Below are positions 6,963 through 15,670 of a stretch of 64,000 bases of DNA, piece by piece. Each line of letters opens with the position of its first letter. Position 1 is the first letter of the stretch. Position numbers and translations under genes: made by a program. The notes beneath the pieces were generated by a model. That model worked only from the letters and a program-made list of their open reading frames with translations. It was not told where the DNA came from and ran no database searches. The DNA is from Methylotenera oryzisoli (lineage in GTDB: Bacteria; Pseudomonadota; Gammaproteobacteria; Burkholderiales; Methylophilaceae). Where the stretch lies: assembly GCF_004661485.1 (NCBI RefSeq), contig NZ_PQVH01000009.1, positions 1-64,000 of the forward strand, given 5' to 3'.

Positions 6963-8177
6963 CTAAGCTGAGGTCATCGACAACTTTGGATGCGCCTCAC
7001 GAATGGGTAGATTTACCAACGCAGCAATGACAGCAAGTGCAATATCTGCGTACCACATCCATGCGTAACTACCGCTTTGCACGAATGTGACTCCCCCCAA
7101 CCATGCTCCAAAAAAACCGCCAATCTGGTGGCTAAGTAGCGCAAATCCAAACAACGTAGCGAGATAGCGCGGGCCGAATAACTTTCCAATTAATCCAGCG
7201 GTAGGAGGCACCGTCGCCAACCAGGTGAACCCTAGTATGGCTGCAAAAATATAAAAGGTGAGTTCTGTTTTAGGTGCAATCAGGTAGATAGCGATGGCTA
7301 GAGCACGTGAAGCATACATCCAGAACAGTATCATTTTCATACGCTTAACTTGCCCTAGTAAGCCAGCGGCAATGCTACCGGCTACGTTTGATAAGCCAAT
7401 AATGGCAAGTGACACAGCCCCCACCGATGCTGGCAAGCCGCATAGACTTACCTCACCAGGCAGATGTGTCACCAAAAAAGCAATGTGAAAGCCGCAGGTG
7501 AAGAACCCTACATTCAAGCAGAGGTAACTCACATCTTTAAAAGCAATCTGCAGTTGCTGTTTCAAGCCCATCCCATCGGCCTGTGCGGCTACACGTTTAT
7601 CCGTGATATCTTTTTTTTCGCGTAGCGGCAGCGCTAATAGAATGGTGGTCAGCGATGTAGCTGCCAACACAAATATAGCGATAACCCAGTTAAATGAACT
7701 AATTAAAGCCTGCGTAAAGGGCGCAAATATAAATTGTCCGAATGAGCCACCGGCGTTGATAAATCCGGCGGCCTTAGAGCGGCCTTCTGCTGGCAATCGC
7801 TGCGCTGCGGCACCAATCAAAATCGAGAAGCTTCCGGCACCTGCACCCGCAGCGGTCAGGATGCCGATTGCGAACATCAAACCGAAACCGGAACGCATGA
7901 ATGGCGTCAGCACCAAGCCCATAGCCAGCAGTAAAGTGCCTAATACGATAACTTTATAAGAGCCAACTTTATCGGCGAGCATACCAAAGAGTGGCTGCGC
8001 CAGACCCCATGTAAACTGGGCGACGGCCATTGCAAAACTTACCGTCACAATACCCAAGCCAGTAGCGGTGTTTAATGGTGATAAAAACAGCCCTAATGAC
8101 TGTCGTATCCCCATCGTAACAGCCAGAATTGCGGCAGCTGATATTACTAGTGTCCAGAATGTACGTTGTGCGGTCAT
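6963..8177 (-). CDS. Major facilitator superfamily transporter
   Basis: This 404-residue protein has about 12 hydrophobic helices and an MFS-like loop 2-3 motif (FGMLADKVGSYKV). The N-terminal half is rich in small residues (TAAGAGAGSFSILIG), as in MFS carriers of organic anions or in drug efflux pumps. It acts in the inner membrane and is probably driven by the proton gradient. The starting MTAQRTFW places helix 1 directly after the cytoplasmic tail. It stands alone, convergent with the SDR gene. The substrate is not predictable from the sequence. Confidence 0.88.
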   Translation of the reverse strand: MTAQRTFWTLVISAAAILAVTMGIRQSLGLFLSPLNTATGLGIVTVSFAMAVAQFTWGLAQPLFGMLADKVGSYKVIVLGTLLLAMGLVLTPFMRSGFGLMFAIGILTAAGAGAGSFSILIGAAAQRLPAEGRSKAAGFINAGGSFGQFIFAPFTQALISSFNWVIAIFVLAATSLTTILLALPLREKKDITDKRVAAQADGMGLKQQLQIAFKDVSYLCLNVGFFTCGFHIAFLVTHLPGEVSLCGLPASVGAVSLAIIGLSNVAGSIAAGLLGQVKRMKMILFWMYASRALAIAIYLIAPKTELTFYIFAAILGFTWLATVPPTAGLIGKLFGPRYLATLFGFALLSHQIGGFFGAWLGGVTFVQSGSYAWMWYADIALAVIAALVNLPIREAHPKLSMTSA

Positions 8178-8530
8178 AAAAATATCATGAGTTTAATAAA
8201 TGAGAGTTTACATCAGCTCTCCGCTTTCATTGATTGAGGTCTGTGATAAAGATTATGGTGCATAGCGATCTTCATAGAACTTGCTGAATGTTCATTACGA
8301 CATGCAAACGATAATTCAGCCAGCTCACCTACCTGCCATTACGCTTTATTTCACTACTATGCTTGCTAAACCCAACCTGATTTTGGCTGCCAAAAACTAC
8401 AAAGGCCTGCTTCTAATAAGAAGCAGGCCTTTCTTTTAATCCCAACACATAAAATAGCGACTAACCGTTACATGCTAACATCATGAAAGATGCATTTAAC
8501 CAAAGCAGTCTATCGTTATTAACTGGATTA
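8178..8530. other. Intergenic region upstream of the MFS gene
   Basis: A stretch of 353 bases holding the MFS promoter region (not placed) and the terminator of the neighbouring SRPBCC gene at 8401-8437. I see no gene in it. Confidence 0.6.
8401..8437 (-). terminator. Strong intrinsic terminator
   Basis: A 14-bp perfect stem (AAAGGCCTGCTTCT paired with its complement) has an AATA loop. T-rich sequence lies on both sides, so it could work in both directions. It is about 95 bases past the stop codon of the SRPBCC gene on the minus strand. Confidence 0.85.
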
Positions 8531-9052
8531 TCACTCACTGATTTTCTTTAGATTATCTAAACCACCACGATATACGCCAGTAATAGTTTTAGTTGCGGTT
8601 TCATCATCTTGATCTTTTGCAGGATTAGTATTCAAATCTTTACGCTTAAAGTCACCACGCCATACTACGATTGATTTGTCAGCACCGTCTGCTTTCACGA
8701 TAACGCTGGACACATAATTACTTACCGGTAAAACACCATCAATAATGGCATACTTAAAGGTCATATGCTTATCGCTAAACGCCAATAATTTTTCATTGAT
8801 CTTCCCACCGTCTTGCAGTGTTAATTGGCGCACAGCTCCTTTTTTATTGTTTGCTCCTGAAGTAATTTCTGTTTTAGCAACGGCAGGGTGCCAAGCGCCC
8901 AGATCATTAAAGTTATGTACTTTCTCCCAAACTTTAGCTGCTGGTGCGTTAATTGTTACACTTTCAGTGACGGTAAGCTTTTTTGCATCCGCAGCAAAAG
9001 TATTGAAAGACATACCAAGTATTAAAGACGACACAACAAGACTTAATTTCAT
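8531..9052 (-). CDS. Secreted SRPBCC (polyketide cyclase/START-like) family protein
   Basis: The 173-residue precursor has a clear signal peptide (MKLSLVVSSLILGM..., cleavage likely after FA at residue 20). The mature part is a single helix-grip domain: TVTESVTINAPAAKVWEKV, then NDLGAWHPAV, and a C-terminal helix ending in LKKISE. Family members hold small hydrophobic ligands in a deep cavity. Export to the periplasm is less common for this fold. It is a single-gene unit with a strong terminator. The ligand is unknown. Confidence 0.85.
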   Translation of the reverse strand: MKLSLVVSSLILGMSFNTFAADAKKLTVTESVTINAPAAKVWEKVHNFNDLGAWHPAVAKTEITSGANNKKGAVRQLTLQDGGKINEKLLAFSDKHMTFKYAIIDGVLPVSNYVSSVIVKADGADKSIVVWRGDFKRKDLNTNPAKDQDDETATKTITGVYRGGLDNLKKISE

Positions 9053-9441
9053 TTTTAACCCCTAAATTAATAATCGTTCACTGGTTTAACTTTAAAAGTA
9101 GCTTAACTACTTGCTGATATGAGCATTAATTTTCACTAAAGTTCACCATTTTTATACAGATCTGTATATACTTTTCATGTGTATAAAAAAACCGCCTGAT
9201 TGTGAGTATCAGCAGTGGATATAAAATGCAGCTTTTACGAGTATAAATTACTTATTAAATCAGCCAATTACATGCATATAGATTTGCTGGCAATCCAATC
9301 CTGAGCCTTGTGTTTAAGCCACGATTTTTAACCAATTTGTGAAATGACAGAACAAGTCGTCAATTCAATTGTCAACTAAATGTAAATTTAATCACAGCTA
9401 CTATTTAAACCGTTACGAATCAAAATATTACAAAGGGTAAT
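9053..9441. other. Divergent intergenic region, no gene seen
   Basis: 389 AT-rich bases between the SRPBCC gene (leftward) and the BLUF gene (rightward). Both promoters must lie here but neither is clear. No hairpin or convincing small gene was found. Confidence 0.5.
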
Positions 9442-10029
9442 ATGGGAAAACTTGTTCAGATTATCTATATCAGCCGTTCAACTTTTGAAAGTGCAGATAA
9501 AGTAAATAAGATAGAACCAAGCGTGGTGAGAATTCTGGCGAAATCTAGAATTAATAACCGTAAAAATGGCTTAGTTGGTGTAATGTATTTTGGCGACGGT
9601 GCATTCTTTCAATGTCTGGAAGGCGATGAGGACGCAATTAATACGCTTTTTGCCAAAATCGAAAAAGACCCTCGTCATAAAGACCTTAAGTTGATTTCCA
9701 GAAAGCCTATTTCAAAACTGTCTTTTCCGGATTGGGCGATGAAATATGCGCCTCTTGATGAAAAAATGGGTAAATTCCTGAAAGAGAATGGATACCAGAC
9801 TTTTGATCCTTACGCATTTGTTCCAGCAATGACAGAGAAAGTCTTGGGGCTGTTAATTGACGCATACGATCCGACCATAGCGCTAGAGTCAGACACCACA
9901 AGTGTGACCCAACCGGCGACATCGCAACTAAATGGTTATAAAAAGCTAATCATGTTAGCTTTATTCTTTTCTATAAGTGCATTTGCTTTCTCTGTGGTAG
10001 CACTGATGACTGTTCGTGGCACAATTTAA
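9442..10029 (+). CDS. BLUF blue-light photoreceptor with C-terminal membrane anchor
   Basis: Residues about 3-105 form a BLUF (flavin-binding blue-light sensor) domain. The photoactive tyrosine is Tyr9 in QIIYISRS, the flavin-contacting Asn lies in SRINNRKNGL (38/39), the key glutamine is Gln57 in AFFQCLEG, and Trp98/Met100 are in FPDWAMKYAP. A linker of about 60 residues leads to one strong transmembrane helix (about 168-190) at the very C-terminus, leaving almost nothing outside. Light should change the flavin hydrogen bonds and pass a signal to a partner. The next gene encodes an EAL phosphodiesterase, so this may be a split version of BLUF-EAL proteins such as BlrP1/YcgF. Confidence 0.92.
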   Translation: MGKLVQIIYISRSTFESADKVNKIEPSVVRILAKSRINNRKNGLVGVMYFGDGAFFQCLEGDEDAINTLFAKIEKDPRHKDLKLISRKPISKLSFPDWAMKYAPLDEKMGKFLKENGYQTFDPYAFVPAMTEKVLGLLIDAYDPTIALESDTTSVTQPATSQLNGYKKLIMLALFFSISAFAFSVVALMTVRGTI

Positions 10030-10073
10030 AAATATAAAAATTATATAGTTAGCATAGGGGATAAAATTTAATG

Positions 10074-10838
10074 ATGGAAATTAAACCATTTGAGCCTGTT
10101 GGCTGCAAAGAATGTCGAGACCCAGAAAAACTAGGGATCCAGTTCACCATGGCTTTTCAACCAATAGTGAATGTGCGCGATAAAACTATCTTTGGGTATG
10201 AAGCGTTAGTGAGAGGCATCAATGGTGAAGGTGCAGAGTCTGTACTTTCACAGCTCAATGACAGCAACCGATATAAATTCGATCAGGCAATTCGCGTGAA
10301 GGCGCTGGATCTAGCAAAGAAACTAAACCTGCAAGGAATGCTGAGTATCAACTTTCTGCCTAATGCAGTCTATCGCCCAGAAACCTGTATTAGGGCAACC
10401 CTTGAAGCTGCCGCAGAATTAGACTTCCCCACTGACCGCATTATGTTTGAGGTCACCGAAGGAGAAAAAGTTAAAGACCATAATCATCTAAAAAATATCT
10501 TTATTGAATATAAAAAACAAAACTTCACGACGGCTATCGATGATTTTGGCGCAGGTTACGCGGGGCTGAACCTTCTCGCTGATTGGCAGCCTGATGTCAT
10601 CAAATTGGATATGTCGTTAACAAGAAATATCCACAATGACCGAGTTCGCAGGTCTTTAGTGTTTGGCATTATTACGGTATGTAGAGAGTTATCGATCAAA
10701 ATCATTGCCGAAGGCATTGAGTGTGAAGAGGAATGTAAAACCTTGTTTGAACAAGGGGTGGATTTATTTCAGGGCTATCATTTTGCCAGACCCGGTTTTG
10801 AATCGTTGCCTTCAATTAGAGAAGAGGCATGGTTATGA
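10074..10838 (+). CDS. EAL-domain cyclic-di-GMP phosphodiesterase
   Basis: A stand-alone EAL domain (254 residues from ATG 10074; another ATG is directly before). The catalytic set looks intact (numbered from 10071): YEALVRG (Glu44), INFLPN (Asn94), FEVTE (Glu127), IDDFGAGY (Asp157/158), IKLD (Lys178, Asp180), AEGIE (Glu214) and QGYHFARP (Gln234). It should hydrolyse cyclic di-GMP to pGpG. A CxxC pair (GCKEC) near the N-terminus could bind metal or sense redox state. It has no sensor of its own and follows the membrane BLUF gene by 41 bases, behind an AGGGG ribosome site. The simplest reading is that the BLUF protein controls it. Confidence 0.92.
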   Translation: MEIKPFEPVGCKECRDPEKLGIQFTMAFQPIVNVRDKTIFGYEALVRGINGEGAESVLSQLNDSNRYKFDQAIRVKALDLAKKLNLQGMLSINFLPNAVYRPETCIRATLEAAAELDFPTDRIMFEVTEGEKVKDHNHLKNIFIEYKKQNFTTAIDDFGAGYAGLNLLADWQPDVIKLDMSLTRNIHNDRVRRSLVFGIITVCRELSIKIIAEGIECEEECKTLFEQGVDLFQGYHFARPGFESLPSIREEAWL

Positions 10839-10890
10839 TAGTCTCTATATTCATTAACACGATATTGCCTTGCTTTTGATTTAAACAGGT

Positions 10891-12195
10891 ATGACTGATT
10901 TAAACAGCAATGCGCATCTAGGCTTGGCAATGCCAGTAGAAACCAAAACGCTACTTTTTCAGGTGGCGCTGGATCAGTCGTACAACTCTGTCGTGATTAC
11001 CGATGCTAACACCAAAGGTGACGGCCCCCGCATCATTTATGCTAATCCTTCATTTGAAAAAATGACCGGCTATACCTTATGTGAACTCATTGGCAAGTCT
11101 CCTAAAATTCTGCAAGGCCCACTCACTGATCAACGAGTGATAGAAGAAATGCGGTTATGCATACAAAGTGGAACGTTTTTTGAAGGCTCTGCAATTAATT
11201 ACAATAAAAATGGCGCCCCTTACAATGTAGAGTGGTCTATATCGCCAATTAAGGATCAATCTGGCGTCATACAAAATTTCATTTCTGTACAAAGAAACGT
11301 CACCACTTTAATCGCAGTTCAGCAAAAACGCAGTCTGCTTGCCAAAGCCCTCAATGACACACCAGATTGCGTCATGATTACGGATATACAAAATAGAATT
11401 ATATTTGTGAACATCGGTTTTGAACAATTAACCGGCTATAAGCAAGATGAAGTACTCGGAAAAGAGCCATCCTTTTTATGGGGTAGCAAACCAGAGACTG
11501 CGCCTGACAATATAGAGTCACGACTATCTAACCTACACTTCCAATCGCATGCGCCTAATTTACGTAAAGATGGATCAAAATTTCATGTCGATCAAAGTAT
11601 GGCCAACATTCAGGACGACGCTGGAAAAGTCACGCATTATGTAAGCTTCAGCAAAGACTCTACTGACAGACTGAAACAGGAGCTTGAGCTAAAAGATATG
11701 GCATCCACAGATGCTTTGACTGGCCTGCTCAACAGACGAGCTGGTGAGCAATTGCTCAAGCAGTATGATGATATGACACAACCGGCTAACAATATGCTTT
11801 GCTTGATTATGCTGGATATTGATAACTTTAAAAAAATAAATGACACTTTCGGACACGTTATCGGCGATCAGGCACTAAAGTCTTGCAGCCAATTGTTAAA
11901 AAGTGAAGCGAGAGCCACAGATAGTGTTATTCGCTGGGGTGGTGAGGAGTTTTTAATTGTCGTATCGAACTCAACCCTTAAGGCTACTTTAAACTTTGCA
12001 GAGCGAATCAGAAAAAGTTTTGAGCTAAATAATGAAAGTACTGTAGGTTTTGTAACAGCATCCTTTGGCGTCGCCCAAATGCTAACAGGAGAAAGCACCG
12101 CAAGCCTGCTTAACCGTGCAGACAAAGCTTTATACAAAGCTAAACTGGAGGGTAGAAATTGTGTTAAATGTGCCAAGCAGCCGATACTATTCTAG
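10891..12195 (+). CDS. PAS-PAS-GGDEF diguanylate cyclase
   Basis: The 434-residue protein has two PAS domains (about 20-140 and 145-262) and a C-terminal GGDEF domain. Its active site is GGEEF (350-354) and its metal-binding stretch is LDIDNFKKINDTFGH. The product-inhibition site RATD (341-344) lies exactly five residues before GGEEF. The first PAS has a LOV-like frame (ANPSFEKMTGY, then GKSPKILQG) but lacks the photoactive LOV cysteine, so flavin-adduct sensing is not expected there. It lies 52 bases after the EAL gene on the same strand, giving a cyclase and a phosphodiesterase side by side. It probably makes cyclic di-GMP in the cytoplasm. Confidence 0.92.
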   Translation: MTDLNSNAHLGLAMPVETKTLLFQVALDQSYNSVVITDANTKGDGPRIIYANPSFEKMTGYTLCELIGKSPKILQGPLTDQRVIEEMRLCIQSGTFFEGSAINYNKNGAPYNVEWSISPIKDQSGVIQNFISVQRNVTTLIAVQQKRSLLAKALNDTPDCVMITDIQNRIIFVNIGFEQLTGYKQDEVLGKEPSFLWGSKPETAPDNIESRLSNLHFQSHAPNLRKDGSKFHVDQSMANIQDDAGKVTHYVSFSKDSTDRLKQELELKDMASTDALTGLLNRRAGEQLLKQYDDMTQPANNMLCLIMLDIDNFKKINDTFGHVIGDQALKSCSQLLKSEARATDSVIRWGGEEFLIVVSNSTLKATLNFAERIRKSFELNNESTVGFVTASFGVAQMLTGESTASLLNRADKALYKAKLEGRNCVKCAKQPILF

Positions 12196-12314
12196 AGGCT
12201 AGCCTATCATTCTGCAGCACCTCTTTGCCCAACTTTGTGCGCACCAAAATAGATAACTGGCAGTGTGCGTAACGTTTAACAGTTAACCAATGACTTAATA
12301 TTACAATACAGAGT

Positions 12315-12335
12315 AACACCATACATTATGGTGTT
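12315..12335 (+). terminator. Hairpin after the GGDEF gene
   Basis: AACACCAT and ATGGTGTT form an 8-bp stem with an ACATT loop, about 120 bases past the GGDEF stop codon. The following sequence is only weakly T-rich, so termination is uncertain. Confidence 0.35.
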
Positions 12336-12416
12336 GGTTTAAGTGATGACGACTTCGCCATATTGGGTGTTTTTATATTTGGTACAAACTATAACCCACT
12401 GTTTTATACATGAGAG

Positions 12417-12450
12417 CACCTGCCCAACCATCAAGTGGGCAGGGTGTTTT
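12417..12450 (+). terminator. Terminator-like hairpin between convergent genes
   Basis: CCTGCCCA (12419-12426) pairs with TGGGCAGG (12436-12443) around a nine-base loop and is followed by GTGTTTT. On the plus strand this suits the BLUF/EAL/GGDEF cluster. It lies just beyond the porin stop codon of the opposing operon. Confidence 0.5.
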
Positions 12451-12455
12451 GACAG

Positions 12456-13355
12456 TTAAAAGCTTCTGGATAGTGAAAATACGTAGCGTGAATCTACAAT
12501 CTGATGGTTGGAAGAAAACCCATAAAAATCATGATGCCCCTCTTTGATATTGGTATCGTGATAACGCAAGTCTACGTTATAACCAAACATCTTACGGCTA
12601 ACACCGATATTCCAGTGCACCCAATTTAGCTCCTCTTTGCCATTGCCGTTTGCATCCAAGTTAGGGCCATGGTTATTAAAGAACTGATACCCTACACCGC
12701 CAGAGACTACAAACTTATGTGGCAGTGCATAGCTTGGCAGAATGGCAACATTGTGAGACTGTAGCCCTTTAACGCCAAACCAGTCAGTAATCGTCGGTGA
12801 GTATTCAAACTTAAGATTCAAGTTACCAATTTGCGTATCTAGGTAGTTAAACATCTCAAGATAATTTGAATCTCTGGAGCCGGGGTAGATGTATTGAAAA
12901 AACATACCATTGTAGTTAATGCCGCTACCCGCAATATCCTTAACGCTGTAGCCAGCATAGGGGCCCCACAGCGCATTGATATGTGGATTATTATGGGCTG
13001 CATCATTGCCGGGGAATAAGTTATTTGCTCCGTAATACCCTAAATAAAAACCACTAGGATGTGACCAGGTGATCGCGGCTTTTAACGAAGGGATTTTGCC
13101 GTCATTGGTTTCAGACTCCCCACGAAACACATAATCGGAAGCAAACTCAACCCAAGTGGTGAATTTGCCGCCCAATAGTGTTTCATCATCTAAAAAATCA
13201 TCAAATGCGTTGGACTCTTTTGCAGCTTTTACAGGGCCTGTTTCTACAGGTCCAGTTTCATCTTTTGGTCTATCTCCGCCTGCAGCTAAGGCATTTACAG
13301 ATAAAACCATACTCACCATGAGCAAGCTCACGGTTTTTAATATACGTGTGTACAT
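12456..13355 (-). CDS. TorF-type putative outer-membrane porin
   Basis: The 299-residue precursor has a signal peptide (cleavage near ALA-AGG, residue 25) and a short charged linker with two repeats of ETGPV. It continues as a beta-strand-rich protein ending in phenylalanine (VFSLSRSF), as outer-membrane barrels do. The stretch ASDYVFRGESETNDGKIPS resembles the conserved start of the Gcw_chp/TorF family, thought to form channels. It is the last gene of a three-gene operon with an exported unknown protein and a secreted cupin. It may therefore carry the substrate or product of that system across the outer membrane. Confidence 0.8.
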   Translation of the reverse strand: MYTRILKTVSLLMVSMVLSVNALAAGGDRPKDETGPVETGPVKAAKESNAFDDFLDDETLLGGKFTTWVEFASDYVFRGESETNDGKIPSLKAAITWSHPSGFYLGYYGANNLFPGNDAAHNNPHINALWGPYAGYSVKDIAGSGINYNGMFFQYIYPGSRDSNYLEMFNYLDTQIGNLNLKFEYSPTITDWFGVKGLQSHNVAILPSYALPHKFVVSGGVGYQFFNNHGPNLDANGNGKEELNWVHWNIGVSRKMFGYNVDLRYHDTNIKEGHHDFYGFSSNHQIVDSRYVFSLSRSF

Positions 13356-13399
13356 TATTCTCTCCTAAGTTGTGATGTGGCCTTACAGCTTTTTTATAG

Positions 13400-14923
13400 T
13401 TATTGCTGTACAGGTCGGCAGGTGGTGCCTTTTGTAGGAACCATGCGGTTAGCTAGGTCCAGTTTGGGTGGGTCAACATAAGTAACAGCAGACTGTACGG
13501 CCGGGTAAGTGATAGTTACTTGCTCAGGTACATTTCGCGCTTCAGCATTTTTGGTGCCACGCGTTGTGTTGTATGGGTCATCAAATGCGCCATATTCACC
13601 AGGCTGCATTTTGTAAGTAACGGTATTTTTACCTACACCAGCATTTGCCATATATTTGTTCGCATCATTCCAATCTCTGCCATCAAGATTGCTATAAAAC
13701 TTAATGTCTACTAATACTGCATCGCAAAGTGGGGTCACTTCTTCATACTGGGTCGGCCAGCCTGAGCCACCGCTAGTTTTAGGGTAACGCCCCCAATCGC
13801 CGCCTTTGAATGGGCAAGCACCACCGCCACCAAATGCTGCGCGGTTTGGGTGATGTACACCATAGATAGGCAGGCCAACTGGCTGCCCGATTTCGCCATT
13901 CTCCAAGTGGAACCTAGGTTGTGCTGTCACCGTGGTTTTTAACTTTAAGCCCTCATTTTTTATACTGTCGTAATAAGGGCCATCAGGTCGCACATAACGT
14001 AAATCATTATTATCTTTATTGTCATATACCGCTGTCACAAAAAGATAAGGCTTATTAAAGAACGGGCGCTCCACCAAGTAGTATTCAACATTGGTTTTAT
14101 TGGCATCAACAGCCTCCCACTTCACATGGAGATTGTCCTGTCCTTTTTTCCCAACATTAATCCAGGAGCGCGCATCCGATAATTGATTTAACCTAAGCAC
14201 ATTGGTGTAGTTTTCTTTTACGTCCAAGCCTGCGCGTTTACCAAGCGGGCCAATTTTGTTAGCCCCCGGTTGGTTAAACGCAAAATTCATCGCCTGTTTG
14301 GCATATGGATAGTCGTTTTCAGACATGGTGCAATAAAAGTTAGGCAGTTCAATAGGCTCGTGCTTTGCGTACTTACCTTTATATTTAGGATGGCTGATAG
14401 GTAAATCAATAAAGTTTAGCTGGCCATCTTTACCCAGTTTCTCATCCGGGTATTTATAGCCAGACCAGCTTTCCTCCGGCAAATAAGCGCTGTAGTCACT
14501 TTCGATTTTTGCTAAGTTTTCTTTAGCAGCTAAATCGGCAGTTGCGGGTAATCCGCTCGCACCTTTTTTAAGGTACTCACGGACTGTACCGTTTTCTTGC
14601 ACACGCCACAGACCATGCTTACCTTCACCGATCATCGTCAGCACTTGCTCCGCCACCGTCACAAAGCGATAGGTATAGTTGGTACTCATATACCCTGTAT
14701 AAAACGGCAGATGCGGAATCTGAGAATGGGTCTTGTTCGGGCGACCCGTTCCTAGTAAAGCCTTTTGCGCATCGTCATCTTTAATGTTCTGATCACTAGT
14801 ATAAAAGAACGGGTCGCCCTGTGTCAGATCGGTAAGATTAATACTTTCATCTGCCTGGGTGCCAAATGATGCAATGTAGAGGGATGCAAACAATGGCATT
14901 GCATAAGTTGATAGTTTTTTCAT
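13400..14923 (-). CDS. Exported protein of unknown function
   Basis: I do not recognise this 507-residue protein. It has a signal peptide (MKKLSTYAMPLFASLYIASF, cleavage near residue 24) and no membrane helix after it. The mature part is rich in aromatic residues, Pro and Gly. It has four cysteines (198, 370, 400, 502) that could form two disulfides, and a GVHHPN motif (355-360) next to a glycine run and ACPFKGGDWGRYP. There is no CxxCH haem motif. It lies 53 bases after the cupin gene and 44 before the porin gene, so all three are likely co-transcribed. A periplasmic enzyme or binding protein is possible. Confidence 0.75.
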   Translation of the reverse strand: MKKLSTYAMPLFASLYIASFGTQADESINLTDLTQGDPFFYTSDQNIKDDDAQKALLGTGRPNKTHSQIPHLPFYTGYMSTNYTYRFVTVAEQVLTMIGEGKHGLWRVQENGTVREYLKKGASGLPATADLAAKENLAKIESDYSAYLPEESWSGYKYPDEKLGKDGQLNFIDLPISHPKYKGKYAKHEPIELPNFYCTMSENDYPYAKQAMNFAFNQPGANKIGPLGKRAGLDVKENYTNVLRLNQLSDARSWINVGKKGQDNLHVKWEAVDANKTNVEYYLVERPFFNKPYLFVTAVYDNKDNNDLRYVRPDGPYYDSIKNEGLKLKTTVTAQPRFHLENGEIGQPVGLPIYGVHHPNRAAFGGGGACPFKGGDWGRYPKTSGGSGWPTQYEEVTPLCDAVLVDIKFYSNLDGRDWNDANKYMANAGVGKNTVTYKMQPGEYGAFDDPYNTTRGTKNAEARNVPEQVTITYPAVQSAVTYVDPPKLDLANRMVPTKGTTCRPVQQ

Positions 14924-14976
14924 TTCGCTCTCCTTGGAGCTTTCTGGTTCAACTGAAATTAATTAACTATTGAATA

Positions 14977-15423
14977 TTAAGCGCCGTCAATTTCACGTTG
15001 ACCACAGATAAATCCTAAACCTGAGCTTTCTGTGCTAAAAGTGATGGTTGAACCTTTAGGGAAGAACAACACATCACCAGGTACCGCTTTAACTTTGGTG
15101 GTACCATCATTTACCGTCATTTCACCTTTGATAATGATTTTAGCCTCATCGTAACCGTATGTGTAAGTTAATGAATTTCCTTTTTCAATCTTAAATAAAC
15201 CGCATGCAATCGGTGCTTTCGGGTCGCTAGAGGCAACGATATCCTGCAAGTAGGCATTGGTGCCTTTAATGTCCATGGATTTAATTTTCATGCGTGAGGC
15301 ATTTTTAAAATATTCCATTTTTTTGCTGCCCGCAGGTACCTCTACGCCGTGCGCCATTAATGCAGCACCATAAGAAACAGCTAAAGTTGCTATCAAACCA
15401 CTTAATAAATATGACTTTTTCAT
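14977..15423 (-). CDS. Secreted cupin (EutQ/DUF861-like)
   Basis: The 148-residue precursor starts at ATG 15423; a GGAG lies six bases upstream, and the earlier in-frame codons overlap that site. A signal peptide ends near ALMA-HGVEV. The mature part is a single small beta-barrel with the cupin-like stretch YGYDEAKIIIKGEMTV, then VPGDVLFFPKGSTITF, closest to EutQ-type cupins. The usual HxH metal ligands are not evident, so enzyme activity is doubtful. It is the first gene of the operon with the exported 507-residue protein and the porin, divergent from a LuxR-type regulator. Confidence 0.75.
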   Translation of the reverse strand: MKKSYLLSGLIATLAVSYGAALMAHGVEVPAGSKKMEYFKNASRMKIKSMDIKGTNAYLQDIVASSDPKAPIACGLFKIEKGNSLTYTYGYDEAKIIIKGEMTVNDGTTKVKAVPGDVLFFPKGSTITFSTESSGLGFICGQREIDGA

Positions 15424-15670
15424 GTCCATCTCCAATATTAAAAATTAATGTTTCAATTAAGAAAGATCGCTCTTTCATTGGAGATATCTTATTTGTTAAT
15501 AGAGTGTACAAACATGACAAAAAACCCCTATAAAAATCAAAAAAACTAAATATTTTTGTAATAAAACTGTGAATCAATATTGTTTAATAGTTTGTCTAAT
15601 CATTAAAAATTAGGAGTAAGATATAAATAGGCAGTCTACTGCTAACTAGAGTTCTTTAAGGCGTAAGTGA

